In this document: positions 25,085-35,876 of the stretch, in pieces | How the letters are laid out: each line of letters begins with the position of its first letter | Position numbering within the stretch: the stretch's first letter is position 1 | DNA from: Heterocephalus glaber | Taxonomy: Eukaryota; Chordata; Mammalia; Rodentia; Bathyergidae | Assembly (NCBI RefSeq): GCF_000247695.1 | Contig: NW_004624734.1 | Location: 15,474,444-15,538,443, forward strand | Length of the DNA: 64,000 nucleotides | Direction of reading: 5' to 3' | Notes under the pieces: model-generated | What the model saw: the letters and a program-made list of their open reading frames with translations, nothing else | Told to the model about the DNA's origin: nothing | Databases searched by the model: none | Made by a program: the position numbers and the translations under genes

Positions 25085-25560
25085 GCATGGGTTGCCTAGT
25101 GATTTGTCTAAACATTACTTCTTTGTGCATCTGTGAATGCATTTCAGGATGTGATGAACACCTCAATCAGTAAACTGAATAAAATATATTGTCTTCCCCC
25201 ATGTGAGTGGGCCACTTCCAATTTGTTGACGGTCTGAATAAAATAAAAGGCTAAGTTAGAAAGAATGTACCGCATTGTGTGTAAATATCATGTTTGTCTA
25301 TTCATTGAGACTATAATATTAAGTGAAATAAATCAGACACACTGGACCTGCACTTGAATTGTACCATCAGCTCTCATGTGTCTTCAGCAGGTCTGGGATT
25401 TGGGTTTCTCAGCCTTTATAATTTTGAACTGATTCTTTCTAAGTCAATCTCTCTCTCTTTCTCTCTATCTCTGATATCTGTGTTTCTCTCTCTATATATA
25501 CACATATATATTTGTGTGTGTGTTTATTGATTCTGTTTCTCTGAAGGACCCAGAGTAATA
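25085..25560 (+). mobile_element. MLT2-type (ERVL) LTR, interrupted
   Basis: The copy follows the MLT2 order: 'gggttgcctagtgattt', 'taaacattacttctttgtg', 'ccatgtgagtgggccac', 'ttctcagcctttataatt' and the conserved 3' end 'ttctgtttctctgaagga'. A short L1-derived piece interrupts it at 25,268-25,342. Only the LTR is present; no viral genes are seen. A CT/TA-rich simple tract at 25,447-25,525 is part of the LTR. Confidence 0.7.
25268..25342 (+). mobile_element. Short inverted-junction L1 scrap inside the MLT2 LTR
   Basis: 25,268-25,303 reads as antisense L1 ('attgtgtgtaaata' as at 49,632). 25,306-25,342 is plus-sense L1 ('gagactataatattaagtg' then 'aaataaatcagacacac'). The orientation switch falls at the same L1 positions as in the copy at 22,963. 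Confidence 0.65.
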
Positions 25561-25562
25561 CG

Positions 25563-25880
25563 TTCCCTTAGAACCAGCAGTTCACAATTCACTAATTCAG
25601 TATGTGCAATGAATTTACAAAGAATATAACTTCTATGAGTAACGAAAATCAACTATATAAATATATCCTCTTCTGCACTATTTTATTTTGCTTCATACCA
25701 TGATTATTAATAATAAGAGATAATACTTCATATATTTTACTTAACACTACTACAAGAAAATATTTTCATGTAAGTAATTATATATCTAGTTCACCATTTC
25801 AATACTGGCAGAGTATTTTACTGTATTGAAGTATCATATTAACATTATGGCTCCTTATCTTGGATGTTAAAATATATTTT
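25563..25880. other. Unique AT-rich DNA
   Basis: Nothing recognised between the LTR and the next SINE. Confidence 0.45.
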
Positions 25881-25889
25881 AATTCTAAT

Positions 25890-25970
25890 TTTTTTTTGTA
25901 CTGGGGATCAAACTCAGGTCCTTGTCCTTGAGCAGCAGGTGGCGAAACCACTAAGCTAAATCCCCGGCCC
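25890..25970 (-). mobile_element. ID SINE with target-site duplication
   Basis: Antisense ID: a T tail, 'gtactggggatcaaactc' (end plus B box), 'gagcagcaggtggcgaaacc' and 'actaagctaaatccccggcc' (A box and 5' end). The 9-bp word AATTCTAAT lies on both sides (25,881-25,889 and 25,971-25,979), the expected duplication. Confidence 0.9.
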
Positions 25971-26009
25971 AATTCTAATATTTTCTATTAAGAAATTTCA
26001 TTCACTCAA

Positions 26010-26880
26010 AGAAATATTTCTTGGAGAAAATTCTTGGAAGTGAAAATTCAGAGTAACTAACACTTTTTCAATATCTACCTATCTATCTGGTATATAATGT
26101 TTACATATTTATAATGAGAAGTAATTGTGATAATGTCTACCAAAATATTTTCCATAGTTTTCTATTTTATTTTTGTTAGTCCATTGGGGGAAAATGTTGC
26201 ATTGTTTTAATTTACACTTCATTAGAATGTTAAGTAATTTTAATATATGTCATTGCATGTGGTAAAAGCCAGCACTGTAATTATTAGAAGCCAAGTATAT
26301 ACGTGACATTTTGTGTGTTTACTGAAATGTGTTCCTTCCTGGTAAGAACAACTATGTCTGTTAGAGAGTTTTTCCTTTGCATATTGGTTAATAAATAATT
26401 TTATACTAAAATAAATCTTTTGTCAAAAATGAACATATTTTTTTCCGTGTTGTTTTTTAATGTGGCCTATATTTTGCTGACATTAAATAATTTTTTGTAT
26501 GTGTTTAATCAAGTATATCAACATGTACCTTTACTTTTGGGTCTTTGTACAGAAAGTTCTTTATTATTTCTCAAATTTCTGCTATATCCTTGGTATCAGT
26601 GTCTTCTGGAGCTATCATATATCTATATTTTCTTATGTGCTTTCTACTGTATTAACAGAAGAACAAAGGATCATAAATTCCAGTACCTTAGTGTGGTATC
26701 TTGGATAGAAAGCCCTAACACTATTTGTTCTTCCTTTAAAATACGAAGAGGAACATTATGTTTTGTTACTACTAAGATATTATTCCAATCTCAGAATATA
26801 TCAAATAAATTATAATGTTATCTTAATTCTCTGCCAGATTTAATTTCTTAACTTGTTTTAGGATATTTATTTCTACATGC
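26010..26880 (-). repeat. Probable ancient L1 relic
   Basis: The order 'attcttggaagtgaaaatt', 'accaaaatattttccatag', 'tttaatttacacttcattag' and 'gtcattgcatgtgg' resembles the antisense ORF2 end of very old mammalian L1s. The 131-codon hydrophobic plus frame (26,420-26,815) lies in this AT-rich relic and shows no known domain, so it is treated as chance. Confidence 0.4.
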
Positions 26881-27380
26881 AAGTTTGGAAAATGTCGACA
26901 TATGTACAAAGATACTGCTCAGAAGTTTTTGCAAAGCAGTAAAATTTTGTTTATTTATTGAAAAGTAATTGACTACAATATTAATATCCACTGTATATGT
27001 AAAAGTCTATATATAATTACTTTATAATTATCAGTCAAGGAAAAGTTTCTAAATTAAAGTTTATATATAAATTTGTAAGATATATTTATTTGAAAATTGA
27101 ATATTTTATTAATATTTATGGTTAGCATTAAGTAGGACTACCTTACTTTGAGTAAAAGCTTGAGCTTTATTCATTATTTAAAAATTTAAAATTATTTCTA
27201 AAACTGAACAGTATTTATTAACAATGTAAATTGATTTAACAATCACATATTTAGCATATATAGTGGCCCAAATGTTTAACTACTATATTCACCTAAGTCT
27301 CTCTACCAGCCTACCAGAACCTTTCTCTTAATAGTCCCTCTTTAAAAATAAAATTAAGAAGAAAAAAAAAGCAACTAAGA
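26881..27380. other. Very AT-rich unique DNA
   Basis: Almost entirely A/T words without tandem order; no feature recognised. Confidence 0.45.
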
Positions 27381-27519
27381 GGCCTGGTGTATTGGCACAT
27401 GCCTATAATCCCAGCACTTGGGAGGCTGATACAGGAGGATTGTCATGAGTTTGAGGCTAGCCTGTGCTGCTACAAAGTAAGCTCAAGGTCAGCCTGAATT
27501 ACAGAGCAAGACTTGAGAT
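27381..27519 (+). mobile_element. B1 SINE
   Basis: Sense B1: 'ggcctggtgtattggcacat', 'cctataatcccagcactt', 'gggaggctgatacaggagg', then the internal quasi-duplication ('ggctagcctgtgctgctac' / 'ggtcagcctgaattacaga'). It is followed by a (GA)-rich tail. Confidence 0.9.
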
Positions 27520-27526
27520 AGACAGA

Positions 27527-27527
<1 letters not shown>

Positions 27528-27581
<54 letters not shown>
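27528..27581. repeat. (GA)n microsatellite in the SINE tail
   Basis: About 27 GA units with a single interruption (GGGA near 27,547). It creates a spurious Ser-Leu repeat frame on the minus strand (27,470-27,655) that is not a gene. Confidence 0.95.
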
Positions 27582-27584
<3 letters not shown>

Positions 27585-27780
27585 CATAGAGATTGGAAAA
27601 AATAGCTAAATTCACATAGCTCAAAAGTGGAAGAGCCAGAATAAAAACAGCCCATTTATCTCCAGTGCTCTAACACAATATGTTAAAAATGAACAATTTG
27701 AAGTAGAAAAATTGAAAATTTCTGTGAAAGATTTATGTGCATATGAGAGGGAGAACATTTCCAATGGACTTTTTCTCCTC
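27582..27780. other. Unique non-coding DNA
   Basis: Nothing recognised. Confidence 0.4.
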
Positions 27781-27795
27781 TAAACTCTCTGAGAT

Positions 27796-28182
27796 ATCGC
27801 TTTGTTTTTCTAAACTTCTTAAAAGACAGCTTCACTTGTTAAACAGTCACGATATATTCTCAAGTGATGGCGATTCCACATGAACAACAACAAAAAAGAA
27901 AATCATTAAAATAAAATAATAGGAAGAAAGAAATGACATGACGAAAATGCTTCACTTAAACAGAAGACACCGCTTTTACTGGTGATGCCATAGGTGGCCG
28001 CACTTAGGGGCTCAGTGACTTTAAGTGCCACGCAGCCACTAAAAGTAATGAGGCGTGGGCTCCAGCCGGTGACCGATGAAAAGACGAAGTCTTCTCAGGG
28101 CTCACGCTGTAACATCCAACGTTAATGTATTAGTATCACGAGATGAAACATGATGATTCCTAAATCTCATTTGCATAACGGA
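27796..28182. promoter_or_regulatory. CpG-retaining block, candidate regulatory element
   Basis: Fifteen CpG dinucleotides are counted here, in a window where CpG is otherwise scarce. They lie at 27,798, 27,850, 27,871, 27,942, 27,971, 27,999, 28,031, 28,054, 28,067, 28,074, 28,085, 28,105, 28,120, 28,139 and 28,179. A perfect octamer ATTTGCAT (POU-factor site) is at 28,169-28,176. No repeat family or reading frame explains the block. CpG retention suggests constraint or unmethylated germline status; a regulatory role is inference. Confidence 0.35.
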
Positions 28183-30175
28183 TGAAGCTTGAGAAACAGT
28201 TCCAGATGGCTGATGAGCACCTTGAGCCAAAAGGAGATTTCTTTTTAAGCCTCAGCATATCCAGGTCTAGCACATTGCAACGTGAGTGACTAAAAACAAG
28301 AACAAGTGTAAGAGACCTTGGACTTCTGGATAGCATAATTTTCATACGTTAGAAATAAAATCAAGCAAAACTGCTCCTGAAGGATTCAAATATGCTGTGT
28401 GAGGATCCTGTGTGCGCTGATGATCTCCACCTATCTTCATCTGTTTATGAAAGGATAGAAAATTGATTGTGTAAACTTTGAGTACATTTATTCAAATCAC
28501 AATGCCGACATATAAATGACTTATTCAACTCTTTCATGTGTGTGTGTGTGCAATTTCTCCTTTGTGCCAGCATTTGAATGAAAATTACATAGTGTGGTGA
28601 ATCTGCTATATACAGTCTGGCATGTGAGAAAAAGGAAATCCTTTTCTGAGGTAAATCTGGGCTTGACGATGTTCCTCCATATGCTTAAGTTTTCATTTTT
28701 CTCTGGGTAGATAAAATTATAAAGCTTCAACTGGGTGCATGTGTATGTGACTATGTGGACATGGTATGAGTGTGAGGGTGTATTTTATGACTATATTCAT
28801 CGTTCCTTCTTGCAGTGTCAATTGAAATGTGTACAAGTGTGTGTAATATATTCTAATGTGAATATTTCACAATTTTGGAAGACACTCCTAATAATTAGGG
28901 TTATTATTGGACAAAAATCACAACATATAGAACTAGACCCTCCTGTTCTGCATCTAGGCTGCACTGCCCACTGTGGCAGCCTGCCCAGACCCCCTCAACC
29001 CCCATTCTCTTCTTGACAACCCCTCACCTTAAACAATGTAATCATGAGAATGAATAGTGCACCCTTCAGATGTCTGCATTATTCAAGACATCTCAATCAA
29101 TTATTTTTCGAATACATTTTCTACTACTTTCGCATTCCTTAAAGGTTAAGCAATTATGTCCAGGTTTTTTACTAATGGTGGAACAACAAATCTTAAAGTT
29201 CCAAGGATTCTATCCCTTCATCTGATAAAGACATAGAATCATCTAATCATATAAACAAGAGCTTCAACCTTTAAATAACTTATACTCACTCTCATTCATT
29301 TGTGAAGAGTTGCTTAATAATGTCATCGTCTTGTTCTCCACGACGCTACCTGGAAATCAGGTTGTGGTCCATTTCTTCCTTTGTCTTGACTGCCCCTGCA
29401 TTGTCCAGTCTCTTCCTAGAGCTCTGCTGAGTGTCTAGTATGATTCATTGGTTTCCAGTCAAGGGTTAAGTCTGGCAGCATTCACTAGGTCTAACATCTT
29501 AGCTCAAAAAATGATATGAAATTTTAAAATCATAAAATATTTTAGACACATGGTCATTCCAAATGTCAAATGAGGCCTTAATAGGTCTTTGAAAGACACT
29601 GTAAGGAGCATCACTTCCCCTTGGGGACAGGGTCCATTCATTTGCATGAAATCTCAAAAGCAAAGTACTCTGGTCAACATATGTGAATATTTACCATAGC
29701 AGATAAGAGGGACAAATTCATTTCCTCAAACACCTGTAAGATATGATATGGTTTGCATCCATAATCGATGTTATTGCTGCCTCTGTCCTTGCCTTTAGTA
29801 TGTGTCCCTGAGAATGCTATCCTGTCATAAAAGTATTCCCTGCAATCAGTTCTGTCATAGACACTACCAGAGTGCATCTGGAGACCAAATGACCTGACCG
29901 GAGGAGAGGACACTGCTCACGCTAGCAACATACCTGGAACCAGAGCTCATATATTCTCATGTCAAGTTTAGTGGCTTCTCCATATCCAGTTCATAAAGTT
30001 GTTTTTAGGGCCAACACCTGAAGAAACACACTCAGCTGTGGACGGTGAAATGGTGAAAGAAAATAGCTCTGCTACTTGCAAGATTCTTAGGTGATAGGTA
30101 TAAAAACAGGGCTAATGTGTTTAATGTTAGTTTTCTTTGTCCTATATTATATGCAAGTGCTAAATAAAGGACTGG
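28183..30175. other. Unique non-coding DNA
   Basis: No gene recognised. Frames of 61-93 codons (28,160-28,345 minus, 28,521-28,730 minus, 28,735-29,016 plus, 29,674-29,913 minus) show no known domain. A short TG run lies at 28,537-28,551. Confidence 0.45.
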
Positions 30176-30180
30176 TCCCA

Positions 30181-30546
30181 CGATGGAGTACTACTCTACC
30201 TTAAAGAAAATGCACTTGAGCCATTTGTAGGAAAATGGATGCACCTCGAGACCATATCAAGTGTAATAAATCAGACACATGAGCTTAAGAATTGTATGGC
30301 TTCTCTTATATGAGAAATGCAAAATATAAAGAGCAAAATAAAAGATAGATAATAGAGTGCATAACCTAGGGTGAAGTAGGCAGATACTTCTTTCTCAAGT
30401 GGGAAGGCAACTAGAGATGGAAGACAGGGGAAGGAGAAGAATGACAGAGGAGGCAGGAAAATGAATGAAGATGACTATGTACATGTACCAACTCCCCATA
30501 ATGACTGTAAATATCATACAGTGTAAGCATGTACTAATAAATAACA
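30181..30546 (+). mobile_element. L1 3' end (type B), 5'-truncated
   Basis: It starts in the last ORF2 codons ('gatggagtactactctacc', 'catttgtaggaaaatggatg'), continues through the 3' UTR ('taaagagcaaaataaaag') and ends 'catgtactaataaataac'. It encodes nothing intact. Confidence 0.85.
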
Positions 30547-30779
30547 GAATTATACATAAGTCTAAAGGGATAGTCAGGAATTTTGAACAAATGTTTTACA
30601 ATTATTTTCATTAGTGGTAAATACTGAATTACAATTAATGCTGTTTTAAGAAAAGGCAGTACATACAAAATTGGCATCAAATTGAGAAGTCCTATTGTTA
30701 CATTATAAATATCGTAAAACAAATATCTTTATGAATATATCCTGACCTATCTTTATCTATGTACGTTTCTCTCCATCTT

Positions 30780-31070
30780 TATGACTCTCTCTCTCTGTAT
30801 ATATATATATATGTGTATATATATGTTCTAGGTTATAATTATATACATATATGTACAAATATATTATGGATAGAGTGTGCATATATCATATACAGTATAG
30901 TATATGTACTACACACTATAAAGTAAATTTATAAAATAGAATATTTCCTAAAGAAAACATGTTATGCAATATATATATTCTATGTAATATAAATGTTATA
31001 TATGTATATATTCTATGTAATATACATATTACATATAAATATATACAAATATATACTCTATGTGTATGCA
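30780..31070. repeat. TA-rich low-complexity tract
   Basis: Alternating TA/TG dinucleotides with internal duplication: the 18-bp word at 30,974-30,991 recurs exactly at 31,007-31,024 (period 33). It is flanked by a near-palindrome at 31,015-31,036. Confidence 0.85.
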
Positions 31071-31254
31071 TGCCATCTAGGTCATTCTTTTTTTAATGAT
31101 AATTGGCCTTTGAAATTTTATCCTTATTGCATCAATGAGCTATAGTAGTTTTTATAAAAGAAAAATTAAGTAACAATAATAAGTGCTTAATTCCATTACC
31201 TAAAGAAAATCATTTTGAAAAATGTATAATAATAGCATGTTATTATGATAAAAT

Positions 31255-31425
31255 AGGAAATATTATTTTAATTTATAAGAAATAATGTTAGGAAATATTA
31301 GAATATTAGGTTATTAGAAGATTAAACTTAGATATTCTAGAAATATTAGAAATAAAATATTAGCAATATATTAGAAACTATTAGAATATTAATACAGGAA
31401 ATACTAAAATGGGAAATATTGTATA
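31255..31425. repeat. Cryptic minisatellite of AAATATTAGAA-like units
   Basis: The word 'gaaatattaga' or close variants recurs about ten times with irregular spacing (for example around 31,292, 31,340, 31,350 and 31,375). It looks like a decayed AT-rich tandem array. Confidence 0.6.
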
Positions 31426-31735
31426 TTACTTTATAGAAAGTCAGGTAACCTGCTTCTTAAAATTATTACCAGGTAGGATGTTAATGTTTCTTAAGCTATT
31501 TTCTATGAAACATAAAAACTAATGTGCTTTGTAAATGCAGTTATCTGTTCTCAGGTGATCTAGTGAAATGCTGAGTTGGACCTGGATTGCCTAGACTTTT
31601 CATTTCAGAAGTTTGTAACAACTCTCTGGTAATCAGTACATTGCTCATTTACCAGACTTCTTTTTTTCTTTTTTCTTTTCTTTTTATTCCCTAAGCATTA
31701 GCACACTTAACTGCTATTGCAAAGTGACCATAACT
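31426..31735. other. Unique DNA left of the large L1
   Basis: No feature recognised; a polypyrimidine run lies at 31,660-31,690. Confidence 0.45.
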
Positions 31736-32044
31736 TTTTAAAAATTAATTTTATTGGTACATTTTAGGTATACAATATAATGACATTCATCATTGGAAAT
31801 TTGCACCTTTACATAGTCTCTCTTAGTTCTTATTTTGTTTCCCATTCCCCTCCACTCCCTTCAACCCCTTGATCCCTCCCTATTTACAAATACTTTGTTT
31901 CTATTTTTTCATTTTCTCATATTAATTCCATTCCCTTCTTTACTTTCCCCTACCCCTCCCACTTCCCCTTCCCCTTCCCCTTTGCCACTTTTCTTCCTAT
32001 TCTACATTATCTACTATACATTTTAGTCCTTATTTACAATTTCA

Positions 32045-35000
32045 GTTTCTCACACAAGAGAAGCTATTCAGTATTTACATGTGGGAGTCCTATTTATTTC
32101 ACTTATAAGTATTGCCTCAATGTGCATCCATTTAGCTATAAATGTCTCTAATTTGACATTTTTATGGCTGAGTAGTACTCCATTTTATTTTTAAAAAACA
32201 CATTTTCTTTATCCAGTCTCCAGTTGATGAGCAATTGGGCCACTTCCAAGTTTTAGCTATTTACAAATTATGCTGCTATGAACATGGGTGCACACATATC
32301 ACTGTGGTATGATTCTTTTAATTCTTTCGGGAAGATACCCAGCAGGGGAATAGCTGGGTCAAATGAAACCTCTTGTCCTAGTTCTTTGAGGTATCTCCAT
32401 ACTGATTTCCACAGTGGTTGGACCAGTCCACACTCCCACCAGCAGTGGAGCAGGGTTCCCCTTTCCCCACAGCCCTGCCAGCATTTGTTATTGGTTGATT
32501 TCATGATCTCAACCATTCTTTCTGGGGTGAGGTGGAATATCAGCATTGGTTTCATTTGCATCTCTCCAATGATCAGTGAAGTTCAACATTTTTCATGCAT
32601 TTATTTGCTATTTCTACTTCTTTTTCTGAGAAATGTCTGTTCATTTCAGATGCCCAGTTTTGCATTGGGTCTTTAACTTTGGGAGGTCTGATCTTTTTAA
32701 GTTCTTTATAGATTCGAGATAGTAGACCTTTGTCTGAGGAACAGCAGGTGAAATTTTTTCCCACATTGTGGGTTGACACTTTACACTGTTGATGGTTTCT
32801 CTTGCTGTGCAGAAGCCTTTTAATAAGAAGAGAACCACTTGTTGATTGTGCTAGTTCATGGGCAACTGAGGTTTTGTTCATAAAATATTTCCCTACACCA
32901 ATGTCTTCAAGAGTTCTACCTAACCTCTGTTCCAGCCAGTACAGAGCTCCTGTTTTAATATTTACATCTTTAATCCATTTACATTTTAGTTTAGTGCATG
33001 GTGAGAGATATAGATTTAGTTTTAGTCTTTGGCAAGTTGAGACCCAATTTTTCCAGCACCATTTATTAAAGGGGCTGTCTTTCCTCCAGTGAGAGTGTTT
33101 GGCTCCTTTGTCAAAGATGAGGTGGCTGAGTGTGTCTGGAGTTGTTTCTGCATCTTCTAATCTGTTCCACTGGTCCTCTGATCTATTTCTTTGCCAGTAC
33201 CATGCTGTTTTTATCAAGTAGCTTTGTAGTATAGTTTCAAGTTAGGCATTGTGATACCCTCTGCCAAGTCTCTGTTGCCTAGAATTATTACTTCTGCTAT
33301 TCTGGGTCTCTTCTTGTTCCAAATGAATTTTTGGATTGTTTTCTCAAGGTCCATGAAGTATGCTGCTGGGATTTCAATTGGAATTTCACTGAATCAATAT
33401 AGCAGTTTGGGAAGAAAGGCCATTTTCACTATGTTGATTCTTCCTACTTAGGAGCAAGGGATGTCTTTCCATTTTCTGATAGAGTCTTCAATCTCTCTTT
33501 TCAGAGTGCTATAGTTTTCAGAGAAGAGGTCATTGATTTCTTTTGTTATGTTGATTCCTAGTTATCTCAGTTTCTTGGGTGCTATTGTGAAAGGAATTGT
33601 TTTCCCTATTTTTCTCTCAGTGAGTCTTTTGTTTGTTTAAAGGAAAGCTATTGATTTTTGTGTGTTGAACTTGTATCCAGCTACTTTACTGAATTTAGTT
33701 ATTAAGTCTAGAAGACTTTTGGTGGAGTTCTTGGAGTCTTCTATATAGAGTATGATGTCATCTGCAAATAATGACAATTGGACTTCTTTGTTTCCTATCT
33801 TTATTCCTTTTATTGCTTTCTCTTGTTTAATTGCTGTAGCTAATGTTTCCAAGACTATATTGACAGGAGTGATGACAGTGTACATCCTTCCCCTGTTTTT
33901 GATATTAGTGTAAAGGGTTTCAGTTTTTTACCATTTAGTATGATATTGGCTGTTGATTTTCCATAGATGGCTTTTATCAGATTGAGGTAGAGACCATCTA
34001 TTGCAATTTTTTGTAGGATTTTATAATAAATGAATGTTGGATTTTGCGAAATGCTTTTTCTGCATCTGCTGAGATGATCATACGGTTTTGTCCTTGGCTC
34101 TATTAATATAGTGTATTACATTTATTGATTCACACATGTTGAACCATCCCTGCATCTCTGGGATTAATATCCTTTGGTCAGGGTGTAAGATCTTCTTGAT
34201 GATCTTCTGCATTCTACTTACCAGTATCTTATTAAGGATTTTTGCATCTATATTCATGAGTGAGATTGACCTATAATTCTTTTTTTCAGTTGGGTATTTC
34301 TCTGCTTTGGGGATCAAGGTGATGCTTGCTTCCAGGAATGAATTTGGGATTATTGCTTCTCTTTCAATTTCATTGAAGAGTTTAAACAATAGTGGCAGTA
34401 GTTCTTTCTAAATGTCTTGTAGAATTCAGCAGTGAAGATATCAGGACCTGGGTTTTTCTTAGTTGGTAAGTTTTAATTATGTTTTCAATTTCATTGATTC
34501 ATATTGGGTTGTTTAGAATTTTTAGATCTTCGTTCAATTTGGTAATTTATTCTTATCTAGGAACCTGTCCATTTCTTCTATGTTTTCTATCTTTTGGCCT
34601 ATAGGTTCTTGAAGTAGGTATTCTTGAGCCTCTGGATTTCTGCTGGGTCCATTGTAATTTCATCCTTTTCATTCCTAATTGCATGGATTTGGGTTTTTTC
34701 TTTCCTTTTGCTGGTAAGGTTGGGTAAGGGTTTGTCAATTTTGTTTATTCTTTTGAAGTACCAACTCTGTGCTTCATTGATTTTTTTGTATCGCTCTCTT
34801 AGTCTCCATTGCCTTGACTTTTGCTCTGATCTTTATGATTTCCTCCCTTCTGTGAGCTTTGGGTTTGTCCTCCTATTTTTTTTCTAGAAGCTTGAGGTTC
34901 AGCATCAGGTTGTTTAATTGGGCTCCCTCTGTTTTCCTAATATGAGTATTCACTGCTATGAATTTCCTTTGCAAGTCTGCTTTCGCGGTATCCCATTGAT

Positions 35001-35820
35001 TCTGATATGTTGTATTGTCATTGTCATTTAATTGAAGGAACTGTTTGATTTGTTCTTTAATTTCCTCTGTGACCCATTGGATATTCAGAAGTGTGTTGTT
35101 CAATTTCCATGTGTTTATGAAATTCTTGAGATTTCTTTTGCTATTGATCTCCAATTTCATTACACTATGTTCTGATAATATACAGAAGATAACTTCAATT
35201 CCTTTGCACTTACTTAAACATGTTCTATGAGAGAGTATGTGGTCCATTTTGGAGAATAACGTGTGCAGCTAAAAAGTATGTGTATTCTGATTTTGTGGGA
35301 TGGAAAACTCTGTAAACATCTGTTAAGTTCATTTGTTCAAGAGTTTGATTGATTTCTAGTATTTCATTGCTTATTTTTTGTCTGCTTGATCTACGTATTT
35401 GTGACAGTGGGGTACTGATGTCCCCCACTACTATTGTATTAGTGCTTATTTGATTTTTCATGTCCACTAGTATTTGTTTTATATAGTTAGGCACACTAGT
35501 GTTTGGTTCATATGTGTTTATGATTGTCATCTCTTCCTGTTCGATTGTTCTCTTTATAAGGATGTAGTGTCCTTCTTTTTCTCTCTTAATCAGTGTTGGT
35601 TTGAAATCCCCTTGATCTGCAAAGAGGATAGCTACTCCTGCTTTTCTTCAGGTTCCTGTCACATGGAGCATTGTTTACCACCCTTTAACTTTCAGTCTAT
35701 GAGTTTTTGTTTTTTAATTAACTGTGTTTCTTGTATGCAGCATGTTGTTGGATCTTCCTTCTTGACCCATTCTGCCAGTCTATTTCCTTTGATTGGTGAA
35801 TTGAGACCATTAACATCCAT
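32045..35820 (-). pseudogene. L1 ORF2 (endonuclease-reverse transcriptase) pseudogene
   Basis: Domain order is complete: N-terminal endonuclease (MDVNGLNSPIKGNRLAEW from 35,820; VVGDISTPLS near 35,420, where families usually have GDFNTPLS), reverse transcriptase pieces at 34,078-34,389 and 33,637-33,885 with the catalytic FADD at 33,757-33,768, and a C-terminal CX3CX7HX4C cysteine motif at 32,430-32,483. Span is about 1,258 codons, close to the typical 1,275. At least five frameshifts or stops split it (open pieces 35,225-35,530, 34,873-35,247, 34,078-34,389, 33,637-33,885, 32,573-33,217, 32,268-32,561). The many plus-strand frames here are shadows. Confidence 0.93.
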
Positions 35821-35876
35821 GATTATAACTGATATGTATTCACTTTTTCTTTTTGTTGCATTCTCCCCCTTTGTGT

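Noticed and set aside
26420..26815. 131-codon plus-strand frame, hydrophobic, membrane-protein-like
   Set aside because: It sits in very AT-rich sequence that looks like an antisense ancient L1; Phe/Leu/Ile richness follows from base composition and no domain is recognisable.
27470..27655. Minus-strand frame with a long Ser-Leu repeat
   Set aside because: Direct translation of the (GA)n tail of a B1 SINE.
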